Origin: Candidatus Methylomirabilota bacterium
Lineage (GTDB): Bacteria > Methylomirabilota > Methylomirabilia > Rokubacteriales > CSP1-6
Assembly (NCBI GenBank): GCA_035936835.1
Contig: DASYVT010000008.1
Location: forward strand, 1 to 60,764
Reading direction: 5' to 3'
DNA length: 60,764 nucleotides
The notes beneath the pieces were generated by a model, which worked only from the letters and a program-made list of their open reading frames with translations, made no database searches and was not told the origin of the DNA. Below, piece after piece: positions 10,596 through 19,364 of this stretch (the stretch's first letter is position 1; every line of letters starts with the position of its first letter). The translations under genes were made by a program, and so were the position numbers.

Positions 10596-11995
<1,400 letters not shown>

Positions 11996-11999
<4 letters not shown>

Positions 12000-12865
12000 C
12001 CCCGCTCAAGTTCGGCGACGTCACGGTCAGCAAGGTGGTCGAGCTCGACCGCTCCGCCACTCCCGTCGGCTTCATGCTCCCGGACGCGACGCCCGAGCGG
12101 ATCGCCGCGCAGCGCGAGTGGCTGGGGCCCGAGCTGCTCGACCCCGTCACGGGGAATCACAGGGCGACCATCCACTCCTACATCGTCCGCACGCCCTGGC
12201 ACACCATCGTCATCGACACCTGCGTCGGCAACGACAAGCCGCGCAACGGCGTTCAGCCCTGGCACATGCGCAGCGGCTCGTATCTGGCGGACCTGTCGGC
12301 GGCCGGCCTCAAGCCCGAGGACGTGGACCTCGTCGTCTGCACGCACCTGCACGTGGACCACGTCGGGTGGAACACGCGGCTCGTGGGAGCCCGCTGGGTG
12401 CCGACCTTCCCCAAGGCGAAGTACATCTTCGCGCGCGACGAGTTCGAGTTCTGGAAGAAGGAGAGCGAGACGGGCAAGGAAGAGTTCGGGCTGATCGACG
12501 ACAGCGTCATGCCCATCGTCAAGGCCGGTCTCGCCGAGCTGGTGCCGAGCGACTACGTCATCGACGACAGGCTCCAGCTCGAGCCCTCGCCGGGACATAC
12601 ACCGGGGCACGTCAACGTGCGCCTCCGGACCAAGGCGGGCGAGGCCGTGTTCACGGGCGACATGATGCACCGGCCCATCCAGGTCGCCGAGACCGACTGG
12701 AACAGCCGCTTCTGCAGCGACGGGCCGCTGGCGCGAAAGACGCGGCGCGCCTTTGTCGAGAAGCACGCCGGTGCCGACGTCACGATCCTGGCCGCCCACT
12801 TCCCCGTGCCCGGGCGCATCGTCGCCCCCGGCGGCACGGCGCGCTTCCAGCCTCTCGCCTCTTAG
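11996..12865 (+). CDS. MBL-fold metallo-hydrolase
   Basis: 289-residue metallo-beta-lactamase-fold hydrolase. Metal ligands: H117, H119, D121, H122 in [12 protein letters not shown], then PSPGHTPGH and TGDMMHRP (Asp bridging ligand), and a late AAHFP histidine. The ATG overlaps the fumarase stop (ATGA), so it is cotranscribed and translationally coupled. The N-terminal [15 protein letters not shown] and the overall layout match the large AHL-lactonase/methyl parathion hydrolase-like subgroup. Actual ester or lactone substrate unknown. Confidence 0.9.
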
Positions 12866-12976
12866 CCAGTAAGTCCGTTCTGCGCTGGACAGCGAGCGGT
12901 TTCCTGCGCTGCGAAGGTGACGACTATTGGGCGCATCGCTACTACGCCGTCGATGAATTGATCCGCCCGGTCCCGG

Positions 12977-13021
12977 TAGATCGCCTTGGCTCTAGAAGTA
13001 CGTTTCTAGGATCTACTTTTT
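12977..13021 (+). terminator. Hairpin with T-tract downstream of the MBL gene
   Basis: GTAGATC (12977-12983) pairs with GATCTAC (13010-13016), and inside it CTAGAA (12992-12997) pairs with TTCTAG (13004-13009). TTTTT follows at 13017-13021. It lies between the MBL gene and the convergent CDGSH gene, whose stop codon it includes, so it can serve both strands. Confidence 0.6.
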
Positions 13022-13234
13022 CTCTTGGGCGACGGCCGCTTCAGCGGCCTGGAAGCCGATCTTGCTGTGGGTGCCGTCACAGAACGGCTTGGTGACCGAC
13101 GCACCGCAGCGGCACAGCGCGAACCGCGGCCCTCGCCCGCTCGTGTCGATCTTGTTGCCGTTAACATCTACTAACTCGACCTCGCCTTCCACCAGATACG
13201 GCCCGTTGGGCCTGATGCTGATCTTGACGGCCAA
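13013..13234 (-). CDS. CDGSH-type iron-sulfur protein (copy 1)
   Basis: 73-residue mitoNEET-like protein that binds a 2Fe-2S cluster through three Cys and one His: C41 and C43 (CRCG), C52 and H56 in KPFCDGTH. Bacterial members take part in electron transfer or cluster delivery. It starts MAVKISIRPNGPYLVEG with a GGAGG-type site upstream (GTGAGGAGGTGCGTC before the ATG). A second, similar CDGSH gene lies 338 nt upstream on the same strand, and a broken transposase sits between them. The C-terminal AAEAAVAQEKK tail is extra. Confidence 0.9.
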   Translation of the reverse strand: MAVKISIRPNGPYLVEGEVELVDVNGNKIDTSGRGPRFALCRCGASVTKPFCDGTHSKIGFQAAEAAVAQEKK

Positions 13235-13285
13235 CGACGCACCTCCTCACAAGGTTTTGAAGTTCGCCATACCATAGCACAGCGG

Positions 13286-13507
13286 TCACGGCCCGGCGCG
13301 GACGAGATCCTGCAGGGGGAACTGGGAGTTGCGGCCGGTGCGGGGATCGCTGAGGTGTCGGTCGATCAGGGCACTCAGGCCGAGGTGCTCGTCCAACTCG
13401 CGGGGCAACAGCAGCCCGGCGTCAGAGGTCACCGTCGAGCCGCGGAATTCGAAGCGAAGTTGGGGATTGAACGAGAGGCGAACCGGGTCCGATTTCGCGT
13501 CACCCAT
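13286..13507 (-). pseudogene. IS1380-family transposase, N-terminal fragment
   Basis: About 70 residues match the start of IS1380-type (DDE group 1) transposases: a beta-strand LRFEFRG, then TVTSDAGLLLPRELDEHLGL, HLSDPRTGRN and the beginning of the LEDLLRQ-like helix (FPLQDLVR). The reading frame stops 4 codons later (TGA at 13286-13288), where a full protein would continue for over 350 residues with the DDE catalytic domain. It therefore cannot be active. It lies between two CDGSH genes and is the only mobile-element trace I recognise in the window. No terminal inverted repeats were identified. Confidence 0.75.
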
Positions 13508-13572
13508 TGGGTGGTGCCCTCCATACCAGCGAGGAGCCCCCGAGAGCCGCATTTCATGCAGGCGTTGAGCGA

Positions 13573-13803
13573 TTATCGCCCGGTCCGTTCGCCTTTCAAA
13601 TCGAAAATGCGGGCGTAGCCCTTGAAGCCGATCTTCTCGTGCCCGCCGTCGCAGAGGGGCTTGTTGGCCGAGGCGCCGCACCGGCAGAGATAGGCCGCGT
13701 CGCCCTTGACGGCGAACGGGTTGCCCTGGGCGTCCTGCACCTCGATACCGTCGCCCTTGACCATGAGGGGGCCATCTGGAATCGGCTTGACCGTGACTGA
13801 CAT
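13573..13803 (-). CDS. CDGSH-type iron-sulfur protein (copy 2)
   Basis: 76-residue paralogue of the gene at 13013-13234. Cluster ligands are C40 and C42 (CRCG), C51 and H55 in KPLCDGGH. N-terminus MSVTVKPIPDGPLMVKGD aligns with copy 1 (shared GP-x-V-G and VxxxxGN blocks), but overall identity is moderate, so the duplication is old. The C-terminal KGYARIFDLKGERTGR differs. It reads towards the transposase fragment and copy 1. Role inferred from the family: small redox or iron-sulfur carrier. Confidence 0.9.
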   Translation of the reverse strand: MSVTVKPIPDGPLMVKGDGIEVQDAQGNPFAVKGDAAYLCRCGASANKPLCDGGHEKIGFKGYARIFDLKGERTGR

Positions 13804-13851
13804 GCGTGTCTGCTTTGCCTAGCAGGGGATGATGAATCGCTGAGGCCTGAG

Positions 13852-13857
13852 TATACT
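13852..13857 (+). promoter_or_regulatory. -10 box TATACT of the HD-oxygenase gene
   Basis: TATACT ends 7 nt before the ATG at 13865, which predicts a leaderless or nearly leaderless transcript. No -35 box stands out. Confidence 0.45.
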
Positions 13858-13864
13858 CCATGCC

Positions 13865-14449
13865 ATGAGCACGATGGCCGACCGGCTGATCGAGGCGATG
13901 ACGAAGTCCGCCGCGCGGCAGTACGGGACGGAGCGGGTGACGGAGCTCGCCCACGCGCTCCAGTGCGCCGAGCTGGCCGCCGCCGCCGGCGCCGACGAGG
14001 AGCTGGTCCTCGCCTGCCTGCTGCACGATGTGGGCCGGTATGCCGTCGCCCAGGAGGAGATCGGCGACACGCTCGAGCAGGTCGCGCCGCGCGGGGGGAA
14101 GGTGCCTGGCCACCACGAGGCCGGCGCCGATCTGATCCAGCCGTACGTGCCCGAGCGTGTGGCTGTCCTCGTGCGCGCGCATGCCGACGCCAAGCGCTAC
14201 CTCTGCGCCGCCGAGCCCGGCTACTACGACACGCTCTCCAAGGGCTCGAAGCACACGCTGACGCTCCAGGGCGGGGTGATGACTGCCGATGAGGCCGTGA
14301 GCGCGGCGACGCAACCGTGGTGGCCGGACGCGCTGCGCCTCCGACGCTGGGACGACCAGGCCAAGGTGGTGGGCCAGCCCACGCGGGAGCTTGCCTCGTG
14401 GGAGCCGCTGCTGCGGAAGTACTTCGGCGCGCCGCGCGCAGGGCGCTAG
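13865..14449 (+). CDS. HD-domain oxygenase, PhnZ/TmpB-like (phosphonate catabolism type)
   Basis: 194-residue HD-fold protein resembling mixed-valent di-iron oxygenases that cleave (1-hydroxy-2-aminoethyl)phosphonate (PhnZ). The expected iron ligands are present: H30 in ELAHALQCA, H54-D55 in LLHDVG, H83 or H84 in GHHEAGAD, H106 in RAHADAKRYL and D163 in RLRRWDD. The family block LSKGSKHTLTLQGGVM and the Tyr20/Glu23 pair ahead of the first His also agree with PhnZ. What is missing is context: no PhnY-type dioxygenase or phosphonate transporter lies nearby, so phosphonate use is inferred from family resemblance. It is followed closely by a thioesterase gene. Confidence 0.8.
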   Translation: MSTMADRLIEAMTKSAARQYGTERVTELAHALQCAELAAAAGADEELVLACLLHDVGRYAVAQEEIGDTLEQVAPRGGKVPGHHEAGADLIQPYVPERVAVLVRAHADAKRYLCAAEPGYYDTLSKGSKHTLTLQGGVMTADEAVSAATQPWWPDALRLRRWDDQAKVVGQPTRELASWEPLLRKYFGAPRAGR

Positions 14450-14458
14450 GCCGTCGCC

Positions 14459-14983
14459 GTGCGCCACGAGCCTCCGCTGCCCGCGCCATTCGAGACCCTC
14501 TTCGCAGAACTCGAGGAGATCAAGTCCTCGGGCTCCGGCAGCAGCTTTCACGAGTGCTTCGGGTGCGGTCCCCACCACGACATCGGACTCCGCGTCCGGA
14601 ACTTCAGGACGGAGGTGGGTGTCCTCTCGCCCATCGTGATCCCCAAGCGCTTCGAGGGACCGCCCAGGGGCGCTCATGGCGGCATCGTCGCGGCGTATCT
14701 GGATGAAGTGCTGGCGGCCGCGGCCGTCGGCCACACGGGCCGCATCCACGTGACGGGAGAGCTCTCCGTGCGCTACCTCAAGCTTACGCCCATCGAGCGT
14801 CCGCTCCTGGGCCGCGGTCGCGCCGTCAAGGACGCCTCCAAGTACCTCGACCTCGAGGGGACTCTCGAAGTTCTTGAGACGGGCGAAGTCGTCGCGAAGG
14901 CGACCGGCCGCTTCTTTCCGATGCCCGGCGGGCCGATGCCCGGCGGGCCGATGCCCGGCGGGCCGATGCCCCAGACGCGCTAG
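14459..14983 (+). CDS. PaaI-like hotdog-fold thioesterase
   Basis: 174-residue thioesterase-superfamily protein likely to hydrolyse acyl-CoA thioesters. FHECFGCGPHHDIGLRVRNF near residues 31-50 and GPPRGAHGGIVAAYLDEVLA near 65-85 are the hallmark hotdog segments; the HGG with a following Asp/Glu is the usual active-site region. The GTG start at 14459 follows the HD gene by 9 nt. The C-terminal tail is unusual: PMPGG repeats encoded by a perfect 15-bp tandem repeat. The stop codon shares the CTAG palindrome with the stop of the convergent NHL gene. Confidence 0.85.
   Translation: MRHEPPLPAPFETLFAELEEIKSSGSGSSFHECFGCGPHHDIGLRVRNFRTEVGVLSPIVIPKRFEGPPRGAHGGIVAAYLDEVLAAAAVGHTGRIHVTGELSVRYLKLTPIERPLLGRGRAVKDASKYLDLEGTLEVLETGEVVAKATGRFFPMPGGPMPGGPMPGGPMPQTR
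14921..14965 (+). repeat. Three perfect 15-bp tandem repeats in the thioesterase tail
   Basis: ATGCCCGGCGGGCCG occurs three times in a row, followed by a partial copy (ATGCCC), and encodes MPGGP units. The unit length keeps the frame, so copy number could vary by slippage without breaking the gene. Confidence 0.9.
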
Positions 14984-15909
14984 GCGACGCGCGCGAACTT
15001 CTGGAGGCTGCGGATCTCGCGCGGCGGCTTCTCGTGCTGTCCCGTGTTGGTCCAGGAGACCTCCGAGACGTAGACGTCGCCGCGCGAGTCCGTGACGACG
15101 CCGTGCGGGGCGATGAACTCGCCCGGCTTTTCGCCGGCGAACTGCCCGCCGAAGCGCGCGATCTTCTGCCCCTTGGCGTCCAGCACGGTCACGCGGGGCC
15201 CGAGATTCGCCACCGATTGGTTGACCGGCAGGGCGTGCCCCAGCTCGCCAACGTAGAAGGTCCCGCCGTTCTGGGTGCGGTCCACGAAGAGCCCGGAAGG
15301 GCGGTGGAGGTTGTTCCACTGGCCCTGGTACGTGCCCTTGCCGTCGAAGATCTGGACGCGGTGGTTCTCGCGGTCGGCGACGTAGACGAGGCCGTCGCGG
15401 TCCGTGACGAGGTTGTGCGGCAGGTTGAAGTGGCCCGGGTCGGTGCCCGGCTCGCCCCAGGACATGACGTGCTTGCCGTCGGGCGAGTACTTGTGCACGC
15501 GCGAGTTGCCGTAGCCGTCGGAGATGAAGAGGTAGCCGCTCTTCGGGCAGATAGCGACGTGCGTCGGGCGGTTGAAGGGCTTGCCGCCCTGGAGCGTCGC
15601 CGGCGTGTCGGGGTTGCCGATGACGAGCAGGCACTTGCCGTCGGGCGTGAACTTCCGGACCGTGTGGTGGAGATCGTCGGTCAGCCACACCATGCCGTCG
15701 GCGTCGATCGTGATGCCGTGCGCCCGGCGCACCAGGCCCTCGCCCCACGAGCGGAGGAACTTGCCGCCACGGTCGAAGACGATAACCGGGTGCTCGCCCC
15801 GCGTGAAGCAGAAGACGTTGTCCTTGGCGTCCACGGCGACACCCGCCACCTCGACGTAGCGCCAGCCGTCAGGCAGCGTGCCCCAGCCCTCGATGACCTT
15901 GAAGTTCAT
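14980..15909 (-). CDS. NHL-repeat six-bladed beta-propeller protein
   Basis: 309-residue protein built from repeated NHL blades (VAVDAKDNVFCFTRGEHPVIVFD, GITIDADGMVWLTDDLHHTVRKF, LVTDRDGLVYVADRENHRVQIFD, and others), like the catalytic-type propeller of peptidyl-alpha-hydroxyglycine lyase-related bacterial proteins. No signal peptide is seen, so it is probably cytoplasmic. Its start (ATG at 15907-15909) overlaps the stop of the upstream SDR gene (ATGA). Function unknown: such propellers act as lyases, lactonases or binding scaffolds. Confidence 0.87.
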   Translation of the reverse strand: MNFKVIEGWGTLPDGWRYVEVAGVAVDAKDNVFCFTRGEHPVIVFDRGGKFLRSWGEGLVRRAHGITIDADGMVWLTDDLHHTVRKFTPDGKCLLVIGNPDTPATLQGGKPFNRPTHVAICPKSGYLFISDGYGNSRVHKYSPDGKHVMSWGEPGTDPGHFNLPHNLVTDRDGLVYVADRENHRVQIFDGKGTYQGQWNNLHRPSGLFVDRTQNGGTFYVGELGHALPVNQSVANLGPRVTVLDAKGQKIARFGGQFAGEKPGEFIAPHGVVTDSRGDVYVSEVSWTNTGQHEKPPREIRSLQKFARVA

Positions 15910-16712
15910 GCGGACTCCTCGATGGCCCTGTCCATGCGGTCGAAGCGTCGGCGCAGGGGCTCGCGGGCCTCTTCGTGGGTGATGACGTAGAGCCGGTTGG
16001 CCTTGACGGCGCGGAGCACGCGCCCCGCGACATGCTCCGGCGTGAGATAGCGGCCGATCAGCTCGATCCCGTCGCTCGCAGGCGGGCCGCCAGGATTCTT
16101 GAGATCGGCCGGCTGGCTGCGCTCGCTGGTCCGGATGTTGGTGGCCACGCCCATCGGGCAGAGCACCGAGACGCCGATGTTGTACTGGCGCAGGTCCTTC
16201 TGGAGCGTCTCGCTGAGACCGACGACGGCGTACTTGCTCGTGTTGTAGACGCCGAGGCCCTGCGAGGCGATCAGCCCCGCCATGGAGGCCGTGTTGACGA
16301 TGTGGCAGGGTTGCTTCTGGGCGATCATGCGCGGCACGAAGGCTTCGACGCCGTGGACGACGCCCCAGAGGTTGACGCCCAGCACCCACTCCCAGTCGCC
16401 GTGGGTGGCGGATTCGAGGCCGCCGTGGACCGCGACGCCCGCGTTGTTGCAGAGGACGTGGGTCCCGCCGAGCTCCTTCCAGGCCCGCTCGGCGAGCGCC
16501 TGGACGGAGGCGAGCTTGGTCACGTCCGTCTTGACGGTGACCGCCTTGGCGCCCGCCTTCAGGACACCCGCGGCGGTCTCGGCCATGCCGGTCTCGTCCA
16601 GATCCGCCACGACGACGCTGGCGCCCTCGCCCGCGAATGCGAGACAGAGCGCGCGGCCGATGCCGCTGGCTCCGCCGGTGACGACGGCGACCTTGCCCTT
16701 GAGATTCTCCAT
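15906..16712 (-). CDS. Short-chain dehydrogenase/reductase (SDR family)
   Basis: 268-residue NAD(P)-dependent oxidoreductase. Rossmann motif TGGASGIGRA at 12-21, acidic D37 after the second strand (VADLDE), NNAG at 89-92, and catalytic S143, Y156, K160 (YNTSK). The start MENLKGKVAVV at 16712 is chosen for its GGGAG Shine-Dalgarno sequence and family-typical N-terminus; the ORF is open to 16769 but that part has no homology. D37 suggests NAD preference. The gene is coupled to the NHL propeller and divergent from the aminopeptidase. Substrate unknown. Confidence 0.93.
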   Translation of the reverse strand: MENLKGKVAVVTGGASGIGRALCLAFAGEGASVVVADLDETGMAETAAGVLKAGAKAVTVKTDVTKLASVQALAERAWKELGGTHVLCNNAGVAVHGGLESATHGDWEWVLGVNLWGVVHGVEAFVPRMIAQKQPCHIVNTASMAGLIASQGLGVYNTSKYAVVGLSETLQKDLRQYNIGVSVLCPMGVATNIRTSERSQPADLKNPGGPPASDGIELIGRYLTPEHVAGRVLRAVKANRLYVITHEEAREPLRRRFDRMDRAIEESA

Positions 16713-16769
16713 GTGGTCTCCCAGTGATTGGACCCGGTGAGTGTCGCGCCGGGGGCGAAGGGATGTCAA

Positions 16770-16798
16770 GTGTCACCGCGCCGCGACGGTGGTAATAT
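16770..16798 (+). promoter_or_regulatory. Sigma-70-type promoter of the aminopeptidase gene
   Basis: GTGTCA (16770-16775), a 17-bp spacer and TAATAT (16793-16798). The -10 box ends 8 nt before the ATG at 16807, giving little or no leader. Confidence 0.55.
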
Positions 16799-16806
16799 CT
16801 GCCGCC

Positions 16807-19359
16807 ATGGACTACCGTCTGCCCACGACCGTGGTGCCCAAGCGCTACGATCTCAGGCTCGAGCCCGACCTGGCGGCCGCCACCTTCTCGGGCGAGGCCG
16901 TCATCACGGTAGAGGTCGAGACGACGCTCACCGAGATCGTGCTCAACGCGGCCGAGCTCCTGATCCAGAGCGCGTCGGTCGTCCGGGGGGGCGGCGTCCC
17001 CATCCACGGCTCCATCACTCTGGACGAGGCGGCCGAGCGCGCCCGGCTCGTCTTCCCCGCGGCGATCGCGCCGGGGGAGTGGCGGCTGACCCTCCGGTTC
17101 ACTGGAACGTTGAACGATCGGCTCCACGGGTTCTACCGCAGCACGTATAAGGACGCCGCGGGCCAGCCGCACACCCTCGCCGCCACGCAGTTCGAATCCA
17201 CCGACGCGAGACGGGGCTTCCCGTGCTGGGACGAGCCCGCGTTCAAGGCGGTCTTCGGCGTCACGCTGGTGGTGGCCGGGAACCTGGCCGCGGTCTCGAA
17301 CACCGCGGTGGTCAGGGAAGAGCCGCTCGGCGACGGGCGCAAGCGTGTCGCGTTCGCCGACAGCATCAGGATGTCCACCTATCTCGTGGCTTTCGTGGTC
17401 GGCGAGCTGGAGGCGACGGAGACGGTCATGGTCGGGCAGACGCCGCTCCGGGTCTGGTGCGTGCCGGGCAAGAAGCACCTCGCGCGCTTCGCGCTCGAGA
17501 TCGGCGCCTTCTCGCTCGACTTCTTCGAGCGCTACTACGGGCTGCCGTATCCGGGCGACAAGGTCGATCTCCTCGCCATCCCGGACTTCGCCGCCGGCGC
17601 CATGGAGAACCTGGGCGCCATCACCTTCCGCGAGAACGCGCTGCTCGTGGACGAGGCGGCGGCCTCGCACTCCGAGCTCGAGCGCATCGCGGACGTGGTC
17701 GCGCACGAGGTCGCCCACATGTGGTTCGGCGACCTGGTGACCATGACGTGGTGGAACGGCATCTGGCTCAACGAGGCCTTCGCCACCTTCATGGAACTGG
17801 TGGCGGTGGACGCCTGGAAGCCCGAGTGGAAGCGCTGGGTCACCTTCGGCGTCTCGCGCGCCGCGGCCATGGGCGTGGACGGTCTCGAGGCGACGCGGCC
17901 CATCGAGGTCGAGGTGCGCAACCCGCACGACTGCGTCGCCATGTTCGACCTCCTCACGTACGAGAAGGGCGCGTCCGTGCTGCGGATGCTCGAGCAGCAC
18001 CTGGGCGCCGACGTCTTCCGCGATGGTGTCCGCCTCTACCTCGAGCGGCACCGGTACGCGAACGCCGAGACCACCGATCTCTGGAAGGCGCTCGGGGACG
18101 CGGCGCGCCAGCCCATCCCCGCGGTCATGGACGGCTGGATCTTCAAGCCGGGCTATCCGCTCATCACCGTCGAGCCCGACGGCACGGGGCTCAAGGTCTC
18201 GCAGCGCCGCTTCAGCTACCTGGGCGGTGAGGCCGACGGCGGGCAGCGCTGGCGCATCCCGGTCGTGCTGCGCGCCTCCGTCAAGCACGGCTACATCGAG
18301 CGGCGGCTGCTGCTCGACGGCGACGCGGTGGCCGTCGCGCTGCCGGCCAAGGCGGACTGGGTCGTGGGCAACTCCGGCGGCACCGGTTTCTACCGCGTGC
18401 GGTACGCGCCCGCGCTCCTCAAGAAGCTCGCCGGCGCCGTCGCCAAGATCGCGCCGATCGAGCGCTTCAACCTTCTGAGCGACAGCTTCGCGCTGGTCCA
18501 GGCCGGGCTCATGCCCGCCGCGGACTTCCTCGACCTGACGGCTCGCTTCACCGCCGAAACCGACCGCAACGTCTGGACCGCGCTGACCTCCTCGCTCGCC
18601 TACGTCAACCGCGTGATCGCTGACGACCTCCGGCCCGCGCTCGAGTCGCTCGCGCGCCATCGACTGGCGGCGGCCGCCGCGCTCATCGGCTGGGAGCCGC
18701 AGGAGGAGGAGACCGAGCTGGACAGGCAGCTGCGCGGGGATCTCCTGCGCGCGCTCGGCACGCTCGGGAACGACCCGGCGGTGCAAGCGCGCGCCCGCGT
18801 CGCCTACGCCCGCTACCGCGAGGACGAGGGATCCGTGGACGCCAACGTGCTGCCTGCCGTCATCGCCATCCTGGCCGGATCGGGCGCGGAGGCCGAGTAT
18901 GCGGAGTTCCGCGACCGCTTCAAGCGCGCCCGCACGCCGCAGGAAGAGCAGCGCTACCTCTACGCGCTGGCCGGCTTCCGCCAGCCGGATCTCTTGCGGC
19001 AGACGCTCGAGATGACCGTGAACGGCGAGGTGCGGAGCCAGGACGCGCCCTTCGTGATCCGGACCCTGCTGACGAGCGTGTACGCGCGCGGACAGGCGTG
19101 GGACTTCGTCAAGGGACACTGGGATGTCATGGCGCGGCAGTATCCGGAGAGCGCGTACCGCCGCATGTACGAGGGTGTGCCCGCGCTAGTGAGTCCCGCG
19201 TGGGAGCAGGACGTGCGCGCGTTCTTCGCCGACAACAAGATCGATCTCGGCGGCAGGACGCTCCAGCAGTATCTCGAGCAGCTCCGCGTGGCGGTGGCCT
19301 TTCAGCAGCGCGAGGCCGAGGCGCTCGCGGCGTACCTCTCCCGGCAGAAGCCGCGCTAG
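16807..19359 (+). CDS. M1 family zinc aminopeptidase (PepN/ERAP-like)
   Basis: 850-residue metallopeptidase removing N-terminal residues from peptides. The substrate-recognition motif GAMEN lies at 264-268. Zinc site: HEVAH at 300-304 and E323 in WLNEAFATF, with 18 residues between, as in gluzincins. The N-terminal beta-saddle (residues 1-200), the thermolysin-like domain (about 200-440) and the helical ERAP1-like C-domain (about 500-830) are all present, so the protein is full-length. The ATG at 16807 is preferred over an upstream GTG because it has a -10 box 8 nt upstream and begins the family N-terminus (LPTTVVPKRYDLRLEPDL). No signal peptide; cytoplasmic peptide recycling is likely. Confidence 0.96.
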   Translation: MDYRLPTTVVPKRYDLRLEPDLAAATFSGEAVITVEVETTLTEIVLNAAELLIQSASVVRGGGVPIHGSITLDEAAERARLVFPAAIAPGEWRLTLRFTGTLNDRLHGFYRSTYKDAAGQPHTLAATQFESTDARRGFPCWDEPAFKAVFGVTLVVAGNLAAVSNTAVVREEPLGDGRKRVAFADSIRMSTYLVAFVVGELEATETVMVGQTPLRVWCVPGKKHLARFALEIGAFSLDFFERYYGLPYPGDKVDLLAIPDFAAGAMENLGAITFRENALLVDEAAASHSELERIADVVAHEVAHMWFGDLVTMTWWNGIWLNEAFATFMELVAVDAWKPEWKRWVTFGVSRAAAMGVDGLEATRPIEVEVRNPHDCVAMFDLLTYEKGASVLRMLEQHLGADVFRDGVRLYLERHRYANAETTDLWKALGDAARQPIPAVMDGWIFKPGYPLITVEPDGTGLKVSQRRFSYLGGEADGGQRWRIPVVLRASVKHGYIERRLLLDGDAVAVALPAKADWVVGNSGGTGFYRVRYAPALLKKLAGAVAKIAPIERFNLLSDSFALVQAGLMPAADFLDLTARFTAETDRNVWTALTSSLAYVNRVIADDLRPALESLARHRLAAAAALIGWEPQEEETELDRQLRGDLLRALGTLGNDPAVQARARVAYARYREDEGSVDANVLPAVIAILAGSGAEAEYAEFRDRFKRARTPQEEQRYLYALAGFRQPDLLRQTLEMTVNGEVRSQDAPFVIRTLLTSVYARGQAWDFVKGHWDVMARQYPESAYRRMYEGVPALVSPAWEQDVRAFFADNKIDLGGRTLQQYLEQLRVAVAFQQREAEALAAYLSRQKPR

Positions 19360-19364
19360 CGTCC

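Noticed and set aside
13286-15748. Long minus-strand frame ending in the transposase fragment
   Set aside because: Most of it is low-complexity Arg/Pro/Ala/Gly shadow opposite or beside the HD oxygenase, thioesterase, NHL and CDGSH genes. Only the last 73 codons resemble a protein (IS1380 N-terminus).
14980-19119. Very long minus-strand open frame (over 1300 codons)
   Set aside because: Only its last 309 codons (the NHL propeller) are real. The rest is the GC-rich shadow of the SDR gene and, on the opposite strand, the aminopeptidase gene, both of which have complete catalytic motifs.
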